This document shows, piece by piece, positions 19,155 through 27,452 of a DNA stretch of 64,000 nt (within the stretch, counting starts at the first letter, position 1; each line of letters begins with the position of its first letter). The position numbers and the translations under genes are program-made. A model generated the notes under the pieces. That model did not search any database, was not told the origin of the DNA, and worked only from the letters and a program-made list of their open reading frames with translations. This DNA comes from Zobellella taiwanensis. Lineage in GTDB: Bacteria; Pseudomonadota; Gammaproteobacteria; Enterobacterales; Aeromonadaceae. The stretch spans positions 32,560 through 96,559 of the forward strand of contig NZ_PXYH01000014.1 in assembly GCF_003012795.1 (NCBI RefSeq), given 5' to 3'.

Positions 19155-19166
19155 ATTGTTGACAAT
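19155..19166 (+). promoter_or_regulatory. GntR-type operator candidate with overlapping -35-like element
   Basis: ATTGTTGACAAT: arms ATTGT/ACAAT around a 2-nt centre, fitting TNGTNNACNA. TTGACA (19159-19164) inside it is a perfect -35; no good -10 sits at 16-18 bp, with TAATCT (14 bp away) the nearest. It lies 58 bp upstream of the gntR start, suiting autoregulation. Confidence 0.45.
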
Positions 19167-19223
19167 ATTCGGCTGTGCTAATCTGTGGGCAATTCGGGGA
19201 GGCCGGGACACAGGACAGACAGG

Positions 19224-19925
19224 ATGAGCAATAAAAACAACGATCTCGACAGCGTCTATCAGCGTATCTGGGAAGCCATCGTGGCCCACAAGCTGCTGCC
19301 CGGTACCCGCCTGAAAGAGGAAGATCTGAGTGAAACCTTCGGCCTCAGTCGGGGCTTTGTGCGCAAGCTGTTGCTGCAGCTGTCCCACCACAAGCTGGTC
19401 AACCTGGTGCCCAACAGTGGAGCCTTCGTGGCCGAGCCCTCGCCCGAGGAGGCGCGGGAGATCTTCCAGGCCCGCCGGCTGATTGAGGCAGAACTGGTGC
19501 GGGAGCTGGCGAGTACATGCACGGCCCAGGACAAGCGGTTGCTGCAGGAGCATGTGGCGCGGGAGCACCAGGCCTTTGCCGAAGGGCAGCAGAGCCTGCG
19601 CATCCGGCTGTCCGGCGAATTCCACCTGCTGATTGGCAAGCTGGCCAACAAGCCGGTGCTGACCTCCTTTCTGCACGAGATTATTCCCCGCTCGTCGCTG
19701 ATCATCGCCCTCTATCCGGGGCCGGGGCCGCTCAAGGGCAAGGCCCGTCATGCCGGTGTATCCTGCAGTGAACATGACGGCCTTATCGGCGCCATTGGTG
19801 CTCACCAGGTGGACAAGGCGGTACGGCTGATGATCGACCACCTCAACGAGATCGAAGCCCAGCTGCAGCTGGAGCCTGCCGGCGAAGAGGACGTGGACCT
19901 CAAGGCCATTTTTGCGCAGCCCTGA
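19224..19925 (+). CDS. GntR-family transcriptional regulator (FCD subfamily)
   Basis: 233 aa: N-terminal winged helix (residues about 8-75, with PGTRLKEEDLSETFGLSRGFVRKLL as GntR recognition region in two overlapping parts) and a C-terminal all-helical FCD domain with the metal/ligand histidine and Asp pattern (ARRLIEAELVREL, FHLLIGKLANKP, EHDGLIGAIGAH). FCD regulators usually respond to small carboxylates or ureides. Location next to the racemase/permease genes suggests it controls them. Start at 19224 preferred over 19185 by alignment. Its 3' end overlaps the convergent LysR gene by 26 bp. Confidence 0.88.
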   Translation: MSNKNNDLDSVYQRIWEAIVAHKLLPGTRLKEEDLSETFGLSRGFVRKLLLQLSHHKLVNLVPNSGAFVAEPSPEEAREIFQARRLIEAELVRELASTCTAQDKRLLQEHVAREHQAFAEGQQSLRIRLSGEFHLLIGKLANKPVLTSFLHEIIPRSSLIIALYPGPGPLKGKARHAGVSCSEHDGLIGAIGAHQVDKAVRLMIDHLNEIEAQLQLEPAGEEDVDLKAIFAQP

Positions 19926-20802
19926 CCGGCTCGAAGGTGTTATTGCAGGCCGCGATCAACCGCTCCGCCAGGATCCGGCTGTGGGCCGAGAGCTTGTCCT
20001 GGGCGTGCAGGGTCAGCTCCAGCGCCGGCACCGGCGGCAGGCCGCGGGTTTCGTCCAGGATCCGGTGGCGTTCGGTGACCAGGCGCCGGGGCAGCAGCGA
20101 GATGCCGAGGCCGGCCTCCACCGCGCAGCTGATGCCCGACAGGCTGGTGCTCACATAGGCCAGCCGCCAGCGCAGGCCCAGGCTGTCGAAGGTGTGGGCC
20201 ATTTCGCTGCGGTAAAGGCCGCCGATGGGAAAGGTGACCAGGGGAATGGGGTGCTTGTCGAGGCTGTTGCCTTGCAGGCTGTCGATCCAGCACAGGGGTT
20301 CGGGCCAGCTGGCCAGGCCAGGGGCGCTCCCCTGGCGCTGTTTGACCAGGGCCAGATCCAGGTCGCCTTGCTGAAAGCCCCGCCAGATATCGCTGCACAG
20401 GCCGCTCCTGACCTCCAGCCGGGTGCCCGGATACTCACCGGCGAAGGCCGACAGGGTGGGCATAAAGGCGTGAGTGGCAAAATCTTCCGGTACCCCCAGG
20501 CGGATCTTCTGCTGCTCGGCGCTCAGGCTGGTCTGGGCCACCGCCTCGTTCATCAGGTGCAGGATACGGCGGGCATAGCTCAGCACCCGTTCTCCCTCCA
20601 GGGTGGCGGTGGCATAGCGCCCCTTGCGATGCAGCAGCTCGCAGCCAAGCTGGGATTCGAGTTTGCGTACCTGCTGGCTGACGGTGGACTGGGTGAGGTG
20701 GGTGCTGTCGGCGGCGCGGGTAAAGCTGCCGGTGTCGACCACGGCGACAAAGCTGCGCAGCAGCACGGGGTCCAGGGTGGTACTCAGATTCATGCCTTCC
20801 AT
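19900..20802 (-). CDS. LysR-family transcriptional regulator
   Basis: 300 aa with the N-terminal LysR helix-turn-helix (LLRSFVAVVDTGSFTRAAD, HLTQSTVSQQVRKLE) and a periplasmic-binding-like effector domain beginning near IRLGVPEDF. Divergent from allE with a 163-bp intergenic region, the classical arrangement for control of the divergent gene. Two in-frame starts exist (20802 and 20793, MNLSTTLDP). Effector unknown; a ureide is plausible by context. Confidence 0.88.
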   Translation of the reverse strand: MEGMNLSTTLDPVLLRSFVAVVDTGSFTRAADSTHLTQSTVSQQVRKLESQLGCELLHRKGRYATATLEGERVLSYARRILHLMNEAVAQTSLSAEQQKIRLGVPEDFATHAFMPTLSAFAGEYPGTRLEVRSGLCSDIWRGFQQGDLDLALVKQRQGSAPGLASWPEPLCWIDSLQGNSLDKHPIPLVTFPIGGLYRSEMAHTFDSLGLRWRLAYVSTSLSGISCAVEAGLGISLLPRRLVTERHRILDETRGLPPVPALELTLHAQDKLSAHSRILAERLIAACNNTFEPVRAAQKWP

Positions 20803-20965
20803 TCAGTGACAAAGCCACTAGTTACCATTCAATTATTTAATTTATAAATCAAACGTCCCTGCTCTACAATCGGGGTGTTCAGGATTTAAACAGCAGCCCT
20901 CGTCAAGACCCCTGCTGAACCGTTGGCGCAGACCAACCACTTTGCATAATGAAAGGACAGATGTC
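20803..20965. promoter_or_regulatory. Divergent lysR/allE control region
   Basis: 163 bp between the LysR gene and allE. The part at 20825-20852 is very AT-rich and contains the palindrome ATTTATAAAT (20840-20849). TACAAT (20865-20870) is a good -10 candidate for allE. I see no single clear T-N11-A dyad, so the LysR site is not pinned down. Confidence 0.4.
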
Positions 20966-21817
20966 ATGGCCCGTAATACCTACTATGCCCCCACCGGCGG
21001 CTTGCCGCCCCAGACCCAGCTGATCAACGATCGCGCCGTCTTCACCGAAGCCTATGCCATCATTCCCAAGGGCGTGATGAGCGACATCGTGACCAGCTTC
21101 CTGCCGTTCTGGGACAACACCCGGCTGTGGGTTATCGCCCGGCCGATGAGCGGCTTTGCCGAGACCTTCTCCCACTACATCATGGAAGTCTCCCCCCAGG
21201 GCGGCAGCGACAGGCCCGAGCTGGACAGCGGCGCCGAAGGCGTACTGTTCGTGGTGGAAGGGGAAATGACCCTGACCCTGGAAGGCAAAGTGCACCAGAT
21301 GCAGACCGGCGGCTATGCCTTCCTGCCGCCCGGCACCAACTGGAGCCTGAAGAACAACAGCGATGCGCCGGTACGTTTCCACTGGATCCGCAAGGCCTAT
21401 GAATTCGTGGACGGCATCGAGGTGCCGGAAGCCTTTGTCACCAACGAGAACGACATAGCGCCGACCCCGATGCCGGACACCAACGACGCCTGGGCCACCA
21501 CCCGCTTCGTGGACTCCGCCGACATGCGTCACGACATGCAGGTCAACATAGTGACCTTCCAGCCCGGCGGCGTCATCCCTTTCGACGAAACCCACGTCAT
21601 GGAGCACGGCCTCTATGTGCTGGAAGGCAAGGCGGTGTACCACCTGAACCAGGACTGGGTGGAAGTGGAAGCCGGCGACTACATGTGGCTGCGCGCCTTC
21701 TGCCCCCAGGCCTGCTACGCCAGCGGCCCGACCCGCTTCCGCTACCTGCTGTACAAGGACATCAACCGTCATATGGTGCTGAACGCCTCGCCTGCCTATC
21801 GCGGCAACCGCAAGTAA
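20966..21817 (+). CDS. allE: (S)-ureidoglycine aminohydrolase, bicupin
   Basis: Releases ammonia from (S)-ureidoglycine to give (S)-ureidoglycolate in purine-ureide breakdown. 283 aa with two cupin barrels: the first around EGVLFVVEGEMTL and GGYAFLPPGTN, the second around ETHVMEHGLYVLEGKAVYHL, VEAGDYMWLRAFCPQACYA with the Mn-binding Glu/His/Gln pattern seen in E. coli AllE. The start at 20966 has aaagga upstream; the in-frame ATG at 20942 is rejected. No allantoinase, allantoate amidohydrolase or ureidoglycolate enzyme is nearby, so the pathway is incomplete within this window. Confidence 0.88.
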   Translation: MARNTYYAPTGGLPPQTQLINDRAVFTEAYAIIPKGVMSDIVTSFLPFWDNTRLWVIARPMSGFAETFSHYIMEVSPQGGSDRPELDSGAEGVLFVVEGEMTLTLEGKVHQMQTGGYAFLPPGTNWSLKNNSDAPVRFHWIRKAYEFVDGIEVPEAFVTNENDIAPTPMPDTNDAWATTRFVDSADMRHDMQVNIVTFQPGGVIPFDETHVMEHGLYVLEGKAVYHLNQDWVEVEAGDYMWLRAFCPQACYASGPTRFRYLLYKDINRHMVLNASPAYRGNRK

Positions 21818-21838
21818 ACAGCATTATTGATGATAAAA

Positions 21839-21861
21839 GGGCAGCCCACGGGCTGCCCTTT
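21839..21861 (+). terminator. Rho-independent terminator after allE
   Basis: GGGCAGCC-CACG-GGCTGCCC flanked by A4 and T3, 21 bp after the stop. Confidence 0.82.
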
Positions 21862-21952
21862 GCTTTGATGGCCACGCCATCTGGATCTGCAGGTTGAGCT
21901 GGGCAAAGAGCCCACTTCGCCGACGCCAATATCAGGCTATAGCGGGGCTTGA

Positions 21953-21978
21953 GAGAGGCGGCCCTGTTGCCTCTTCTC
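21953..21978. repeat. Intergenic repeat copy (related to 12266-12283)
   Basis: GCCCTGTTGCCTCTTCTC at 21961-21978 matches GCCCTGCTGCCTCTTCTC at 12266-12283 in 17 of 18 bases. Here it is the right arm of an imperfect hairpin with GAGAGGC just upstream. Possibly a degenerate REP-like element; two copies in one window are suggestive only. Confidence 0.35.
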
Positions 21979-22021
21979 AGGGGCGTAACAGACCAGCTTC
22001 ATAAAGATCGTAAACAGGTTC

Positions 22022-22696
22022 TTATGCCAGCAGCAGCTTGTGCAGTTCGTGCAGTGAACTCACCTGGTAGTGGGGGCGGATGCCCTCGGGCGCCGCCTTG
22101 CCGGCGGGGTTCAGCCAGCAGGTGTGCAGTCCGGCGTTGAGGCCGCCGAGAATGTCGGAGTGGGGGTTGTCGCCCACCATCAGCACCTGCTCCCGGGGCG
22201 GCCGGCCCATCAGCGCCAGGGCGTGCTCGAAGATGCCCGGATCCGGCTTGGCCAGGCCCACCTGCTCCGAGATCACCAGGGTGGAGAAAGCGTCCCTGAA
22301 GCCGGTGCGTTCCAGCCGGATCTGCTGCAGCTCGGTGAAACCGTTGGTGATGATGCCCAACTGGGCCTTGCCGGAAAGAGCATCGATCAGCTCCCGAGCG
22401 CCGGGCAGGGGGGCGCAGATGTCCGCCATGGCGGCGAGGAAGGCGCTGTTCAGTTCACGGGTGCTGACCGCCAGCCGCTCTGCCCAGCCGGCAAAGCGCC
22501 GGTGCTGCAACTGCTCGGCGGTGATGTGGCCGTTCTGGTAGTCAACCCACAGGGGTTGATTAAGGGCCTGGTAGTGGTGAAACTCCGGTTCGCCGAAATC
22601 GACGCCAAAACCTGCGAACATGCGCCTGAGCCCCGCGTAGGCATCGAAGTGGAAAAGGGTTTCGTCGGCGTCGAACAGTATCCATGGGTAGTGCAT
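22022..22696 (-). CDS. yjjG: HAD-family pyrimidine 5'-nucleotidase YjjG
   Basis: 224 aa (E. coli YjjG 225). HAD motifs in order: [12 protein letters not shown] near the N-terminus, [15 protein letters not shown] Lys in [25 protein letters not shown]. The family dephosphorylates UMP, dUMP, dTMP and non-canonical pyrimidine nucleotides, a house-cleaning role. A far upstream in-frame Met at 22837 would add a basic, non-family leader; 22696 is chosen by alignment and a ggaga upstream. Divergent from a LysR gene. Confidence 0.9.
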   Translation of the reverse strand: MHYPWILFDADETLFHFDAYAGLRRMFAGFGVDFGEPEFHHYQALNQPLWVDYQNGHITAEQLQHRRFAGWAERLAVSTRELNSAFLAAMADICAPLPGARELIDALSGKAQLGIITNGFTELQQIRLERTGFRDAFSTLVISEQVGLAKPDPGIFEHALALMGRPPREQVLMVGDNPHSDILGGLNAGLHTCWLNPAGKAAPEGIRPHYQVSSLHELHKLLLA

Positions 22697-22858
22697 TCTT
22701 TGTTTTCTCCGGCGTCTTTTGCGCGTTTTGCGAGGGCTTTGGGGCAGGAAGCGGGATTGTATGCCTTTGGGCCACAAAAACACAGGCCGGCACCGGATAC
22801 TTAACTTCGGCACCGGTCGCGGCCTAACATAGGGCAAGCCCAGTCAAGGAGCCACAAG

Positions 22859-23782
22859 GTGCACCATCTCAACTACAACCTGCTGCCCACTCTCAGGGTC
22901 TTGCTGGAAACCCGCAACCTCAGCCAGGCGGCCGAGCGACTGCACCTGAGCCAGCCTTCCATCAGCAAGCAGCTGGCCCAGTTGCGCCGGGATTTCAGCG
23001 ATGACCTGCTGGTACGCGAGGGCCAGCGCTGGCTGCTCACCCCCAGGGCCGAACAGCTGGCGCGGGAGCTGGCGGAGGCCCTTGACGGCCTGGAGCGGCT
23101 GTACGCCGAGCCGGTGTTCGAGCCTGCCCGTTGCGAACGGGTGTTCCGCCTGGCCTCGTCCGACTACGTGGCCCAGTACATGCTGCCGGAGATCGGTGCC
23201 GAACTGGCCCGGCAGGCGCCGGGGGCGGCGCTGGAATATGAGCTGTGGGACAAGCGGCAGTTGCCCCTGTTGTGGGAGTCGCCCCTGGATCTGGTCTCGA
23301 CCATCACCGAGCAGGTACCGGAGCGGATCCACGGCCTGTGGCAGGGGGAAGATCGTCTGGTGGTGCTGATGAGTCGCCGGCATCCGCTGGCGGGCCGGGT
23401 ACTCGGCCTGGAGGATTACCTGGCCTGGCCGCATCTGCAGGTGAGCGGCGGCGGTGACAAGGACAGCCCGGTGGAGCAGGTGCTGGCGCCTCTGGGGCTC
23501 GGCCGGCGCTGGTTTGCCCGGGTGCCCTTCTTCCAGGCGGCGGCGGAAGTGCTGTGCCGCACCCACTGCCTGCTGACCACGCCGGGCCATATCGCCTGGC
23601 AGCTGTCCCGGGAACACCCGCTCGCCTATACGGAATTGCCTTTCGCCAGCCGGCGCCAGCAATACCATCTGATGTGGCATCAGCGCCACCACCAGGATCC
23701 GGCCCACCGCTGGTTCCGGGAGCTGTGCTTTCCCTTCCTGCGGGATCACCTGCAGCGCACCATCCGGGAAAGCCATCAATAG
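22859..23782 (+). CDS. LysR-family transcriptional regulator
   Basis: 307 aa starting with GTG (AAGGA about 9 nt upstream). N-terminal HTH: LPTLRVLLETRNLSQAAE, LHLSQPSISKQLAQLR; effector-binding domain from about residue 90. The HTH and spacing resemble the NodD/LeuO-like branch. It precedes two LysE-type exporter genes on the same strand, and a strong LysR-type dyad lies between them, so control of the exporters is likely. Confidence 0.88.
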   Translation: MHHLNYNLLPTLRVLLETRNLSQAAERLHLSQPSISKQLAQLRRDFSDDLLVREGQRWLLTPRAEQLARELAEALDGLERLYAEPVFEPARCERVFRLASSDYVAQYMLPEIGAELARQAPGAALEYELWDKRQLPLLWESPLDLVSTITEQVPERIHGLWQGEDRLVVLMSRRHPLAGRVLGLEDYLAWPHLQVSGGGDKDSPVEQVLAPLGLGRRWFARVPFFQAAAEVLCRTHCLLTTPGHIAWQLSREHPLAYTELPFASRRQQYHLMWHQRHHQDPAHRWFRELCFPFLRDHLQRTIRESHQ

Positions 23783-23794
23783 CTATAGCCGCTG

Positions 23795-23815
23795 GTTATG
23801 ATCCATATTCATAAC
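23795..23815 (+). promoter_or_regulatory. LysR-type operator candidate upstream of the exporter genes
   Basis: GTTATGA, 7 nt, TCATAAC: a perfect 7-bp inverted repeat that contains the LysR T-N11-A pattern (T23799, A23811). It lies 72 bp before the first LysE-type gene, the usual distance for a LysR activation site. Confidence 0.55.
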
Positions 23816-23887
23816 TTTCACTATGGGCATGGTGGAAGGCGGTATTAAGCTGAAGACCAAAACCAGATCCCATCAAAGAGGAAGAGC

Positions 23888-24496
23888 ATGGAACTGACCA
23901 GTTGGCTGGCCCTGGCGGCCATTTGTGTGATGGGCGCCGTCAGCCCGGGGCCCAGCCTGGCCCTGGTGATCCGCAATACGGTGCGGGGCGGCCAGGGACA
24001 CGGGGTGGCCACAGCCCTGGGCCACGGCCTGGGAGTGGGCCTTTATGCCCTGATCACCGCCCTGGGGCTGGCGTTGCTGCTCACCAGAAACCCGCTGTTG
24101 TTCGATCTTGTCCGTTACGGCGGCGCCGCCTTTCTTGCCTGGCTGGGCTTGAAGGCGCTGCTGGCCAGGCCGGACGGCGGTGGAGAGGAGCGACAGGAAC
24201 ATCCGGTACGCGGCCGCCAGGGGGCCTTTGAAGGCTTTATGGTGGCTTTCCTCAACCCCCAGCTCGCCATCTTTTTCGTGGCCCTGTTCAGCCAGTTCGT
24301 GCGCGCCGATACCGGCTGGCAGCAGGGCGGCATCATGATGCTTACCGCCGGCGGTATCGATGCCCTCTGGTATGTGCTGGTGGCCCTGGCCCTGTCGCGG
24401 GGGCCCGTGCTGGCCTGCCTCAAGGCCAAGTCGGGGGTTATCGACAAGCTGAGCGGCCTGGTGCTGCTCGGCCTGGCGCTGAAGGTGGTGTTGTGA
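23888..24496 (+). CDS. LysE-family translocator
   Basis: 202-aa integral membrane protein with about six hydrophobic helices and the LysE/RhtB signature near the N-terminus, MGAVSPGPSLALVIRNTVRGG. Family members export amino acids such as Lys, Arg, Thr or homoserine; the substrate here is unknown. GAGGAAG precedes the start. The stop overlaps the next gene's ATG (TGATG), and the pair may act together or have diverged substrates. Confidence 0.85.
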   Translation: MELTSWLALAAICVMGAVSPGPSLALVIRNTVRGGQGHGVATALGHGLGVGLYALITALGLALLLTRNPLLFDLVRYGGAAFLAWLGLKALLARPDGGGEERQEHPVRGRQGAFEGFMVAFLNPQLAIFFVALFSQFVRADTGWQQGGIMMLTAGGIDALWYVLVALALSRGPVLACLKAKSGVIDKLSGLVLLGLALKVVL

Positions 24497-25116
24497 TGGA
24501 GCCGCATACCCTGCTGATGTTTGCCGCGGCGACCCTGTCCCTCAACCTGATCCCGGGACCCGATGTGGCCTATGTGGTATCGAGTGCCATGCGCGGCCGG
24601 TTGCGGGCCGGGATCCGGGCCGCCCTGGGACTGGGGCTGGGTTACCTGGTGCACACCGCCGCCGCCGTGCTGGGGCTGTCGGCGCTGATCCTGAGCTCGG
24701 CTTTTCTGTTCGCCCTGGTGAAGTACCTGGGGGCGCTGTATCTGCTCTACCTCGGCCTGATGGCGTTGCGCAACTGCTGGCGCGGCGGCTCGCCGCTGAC
24801 CCTGACGCAGGCCCCGGTACGGGGACTGTTTCGCCAGGGGGTGGTGGTGAGCGTGCTCAATCCCAAGGTGGCCATTTTCTTTCTGTCTTTCCTGCCCCAG
24901 TTCGTCAGCGTGAGTTCGGCCAACCCGGCCGGTGAACTGATGCTGCTCGGCCTACTGTTCAGCCTGCTGGCGACCCTGAGCAACAGCCTTTATGCCTGCC
25001 TGGGCGGCCTGGTGTTCGGCAACCCGGCCGGCGCCCGCTATACCCGGCTGCTGGAAGGGGGATCGGGTCTGCTGCTGCTTGGCCTGGGAGCGCGTATCGC
25101 CCTCAGCCGCCACTAG
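24496..25116 (+). CDS. LysE-family translocator (second copy)
   Basis: About 206 aa, again six hydrophobic segments and the family motif LNLIPGPDVAYVVSSAMRG; the mid-protein SVLNPKVAIFFLSFLPQF is typical. It overlaps the preceding exporter gene by one base, so the two are co-translated (a GTG three bases upstream is also in frame). Similarity to the first copy is family-level rather than a recent duplication. Confidence 0.85.
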   Translation: MEPHTLLMFAAATLSLNLIPGPDVAYVVSSAMRGRLRAGIRAALGLGLGYLVHTAAAVLGLSALILSSAFLFALVKYLGALYLLYLGLMALRNCWRGGSPLTLTQAPVRGLFRQGVVVSVLNPKVAIFFLSFLPQFVSVSSANPAGELMLLGLLFSLLATLSNSLYACLGGLVFGNPAGARYTRLLEGGSGLLLLGLGARIALSRH

Positions 25117-25209
25117 GCCGCCGCCGAGACGTTATCCGGGCCGAGTGTGCGGGCGTAACCGGACAACACGGCCGATACTGATCTTATTGCTGTCATCGGA
25201 GCGGCCCTC

Positions 25210-26565
25210 ATGAAGATAACCCTGCTCGGCGGTGCCCAGACGGTCACCGGTTCCAAATTTCTGGTCCACAGCGGCGATACCCGCATCCTGGTGGACTGCG
25301 GCCTCTACCAGGGCTACAAATGGCTGCGCGAGCGCAACCGGCAGCCATTGCCCCTGGATATCGAGCGGCTCGACGCCATAGTGCTGACCCATGCCCACCT
25401 CGATCACTCCGGCTACCTGCCGGTGCTGTACCGCCAGGGTTACCGGGGGCCGGTATATTGCCATCCGGCCACCCGGGCGCTCTGTGAAGTCTTGCTGGCG
25501 GACAGCGGCCACCTGCAGGAGGAGGATGCCCGGTTTTTTGCCCGCCACCAACTCGGCAGGCACGAGCAGCCCGAACCCCTCTACGACAGGGCCACGGCAG
25601 AGCAGAGCCTGGCCTTGTTCCGGCCGCTTGAATTCGGCCAGGTGCTGGAGCTGGGCGGGATGCGGCTGCACCTGCAGCCCGCCGGCCATATCCTCGGGGC
25701 CGGCAGCCTGATCCTCGAGGCCGAGGGCAAGCGGGTGGGCTTTTCCGGCGATGTGGGCCGGCCGGGGGATCTTTTTATGTATCCTCCCAAGCCCTTGCCG
25801 GCGCTGGATTTGCTGCTGCTGGAGTCTACCTATGGCGATCGCCGCCATGACACCACGGATCCCTTTGAGCAGATGGCGGCGCTGGTCCGGGAGACTGTGG
25901 CCGGCGGCGGCGTCATGCTGATCCCCAGTTTCGCCGTGGGCCGGGCCCAGGCCGTGCAGTACCTGCTGACGACCCTGATGGAGCAGGACCGTATCCCCAG
26001 GATCAAGATTTTCCTCGACAGCCCCATGGCAATAGAGGTGGGCGAGATCTACCAGCGTTTTGCCGATCAGCACAAGCTGAGCCGGGCCGACTGCCGGCGG
26101 ATGGGCCGGGCCATTACCCGGGTGCACAGCGTGGAGCAGTCCAAGGCGCTGGCGGAGGAAATCTATCCCCATATCATTATCGCCGGTAGCGGCATGGTGA
26201 CCGGCGGCCGCATCCTGCACCATATGAAGCGGCTGCTGCCGGACCACCGTACCACCCTGGTGCTGACCGGTTTCCAGGCCGGCGGCACCCGGGGAGCCAA
26301 GTTGCAGCAGGGAGCCGAGAGCGTGCGTATCCACGGCGACTGGGTGCCCAATCGCGCCCGTATCCAGACCCTGCACGGGCTGTCGGGCCATGCCGACTAT
26401 GTGGAGCTGCAGCAATGGCTGGCGGCCTCGGCGCTGAGTGCCGATACCCCCATCCAACTGGTGCACGGCGAACCGGAGGCGCTTGAGGCGATGCGCGATC
26501 ACCTGCGCCGCTCCGGCTCCCGGCAGGTAGAGATAGGGGAGTACCAGCGCATCCTGACCGTCTAA
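25210..26565 (+). CDS. Metallo-beta-lactamase/beta-CASP RNA-processing exonuclease-like protein
   Basis: 451 aa. Zinc-binding MBL motif THAHLDHSGYLP near residue 60, further His ligand in PAGHILGAGS and Asp in FSGDVGRPGDLF, then the beta-CASP insertion (PSFAVGRAQ, IFLDSPMA) and the C-terminal RNA-specificity motif TLHGLSGHADY. This layout belongs to the CPSF73/RNase J-like nuclease superfamily; RNA is the expected substrate, but specificity is not readable. It is convergent with the PRPP-synthetase-like gene (4-bp overlap) and forms part of a likely nucleotide-salvage block. Confidence 0.85.
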   Translation: MKITLLGGAQTVTGSKFLVHSGDTRILVDCGLYQGYKWLRERNRQPLPLDIERLDAIVLTHAHLDHSGYLPVLYRQGYRGPVYCHPATRALCEVLLADSGHLQEEDARFFARHQLGRHEQPEPLYDRATAEQSLALFRPLEFGQVLELGGMRLHLQPAGHILGAGSLILEAEGKRVGFSGDVGRPGDLFMYPPKPLPALDLLLLESTYGDRRHDTTDPFEQMAALVRETVAGGGVMLIPSFAVGRAQAVQYLLTTLMEQDRIPRIKIFLDSPMAIEVGEIYQRFADQHKLSRADCRRMGRAITRVHSVEQSKALAEEIYPHIIIAGSGMVTGGRILHHMKRLLPDHRTTLVLTGFQAGGTRGAKLQQGAESVRIHGDWVPNRARIQTLHGLSGHADYVELQQWLAASALSADTPIQLVHGEPEALEAMRDHLRRSGSRQVEIGEYQRILTV

Positions 26566-27452
26566 CCCGCCAGCCAGCGGCGGATGGCGGGCAGCAGTGC
26601 CGGGGTGAGGTCGATGGCATTGCTGGGGTGGGCGACGCCGTTGCCGGTAAGCAGTCGGCGCAGTCCGGACCGGGCCAGCTCGGCCTCTATGTCGTCGGCG
26701 AACAGGCCGTGCACGGCGGCGCAGTCTACCGGCTCCATGCCCTGGGCGCGCAGGGCCTGCAGGCAGCTCAGCAGGGTCCGGCCGCTGGCGATGACATCGT
26801 CCAGGATCAGGGCGCCGTGGCGCCGGTAAGCGCTCAGATCCGGCAGGCGCACGGCCACCTGCCGGTCGCCCCTGCGTACCTTTTCGCCCACCACATGGGG
26901 CAGTCCGCTGGCCTTGGCCAGCGCTGACACCCATTGTTCGCTTTCCGCATCCGGGCCTACCAGCAGCAACGGCTCCCGTCGGTCGCACAACCAGTCCGCC
27001 AGCAACGGGGCGGCGTGCACCACTGTGCTCGGCACCGAATAGATCTCGTCCAGGCGGTGGATACGGTGCAGGTGCGGATCCAGGGTGACCAGCCAGTCGA
27101 TGCGGGGGGAGAGCAGGCGGGCGAAGCTGTGTGAGCTGAGTGCCTCGCCGGGGCGGAAGCGGGCGTCCTGGCGCAGGTAGCACAGATAGGGGGTCACCAG
27201 GCCGACCCGGGTGGCACCGAGTTCTCTCAGGGTATCGCACAAAAAGCACAGGGGCAGGAACTTGTCGTCCGGACGGGACAGATCCGCCAGTACCAGGCAG
27301 GGGCGGCCCGCCACCTCGCCCAGCAGGCGCAGGTAGCTTTCCCCGTCCGGAAAGCGGCGCCGCTCCAGCTGGCCAGGCTCGGCACCCAGCCCTTGGCAGA
27401 GCGGGCCGAGCAGCGGATGCCCGTCTTCCAGCGCGAACAGCAGTGGCCTCAT
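26562..27452 (-). CDS. Ribose-phosphate pyrophosphokinase-like protein
   Basis: 296 aa. PRPP-synthetase features: RRFPDGESYLR, YLCYLRQDARF, and the PRPP loop LILDDVIASGRTL. It departs from the main Prs enzyme: the usual DLHAxQIQGFF is DPHLHRIHRLD, and the SPD loop is GPDAESEQ. It therefore belongs to a divergent branch, either a PRPP synthetase or a related phosphoribosyl kinase/transferase. Its start overlaps the stop of the AMP-phosphorylase-like gene (ATGA), so the two products are made together. The housekeeping prs is expected elsewhere. Confidence 0.82.
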   Translation of the reverse strand: MRPLLFALEDGHPLLGPLCQGLGAEPGQLERRRFPDGESYLRLLGEVAGRPCLVLADLSRPDDKFLPLCFLCDTLRELGATRVGLVTPYLCYLRQDARFRPGEALSSHSFARLLSPRIDWLVTLDPHLHRIHRLDEIYSVPSTVVHAAPLLADWLCDRREPLLLVGPDAESEQWVSALAKASGLPHVVGEKVRRGDRQVAVRLPDLSAYRRHGALILDDVIASGRTLLSCLQALRAQGMEPVDCAAVHGLFADDIEAELARSGLRRLLTGNGVAHPSNAIDLTPALLPAIRRWLAG

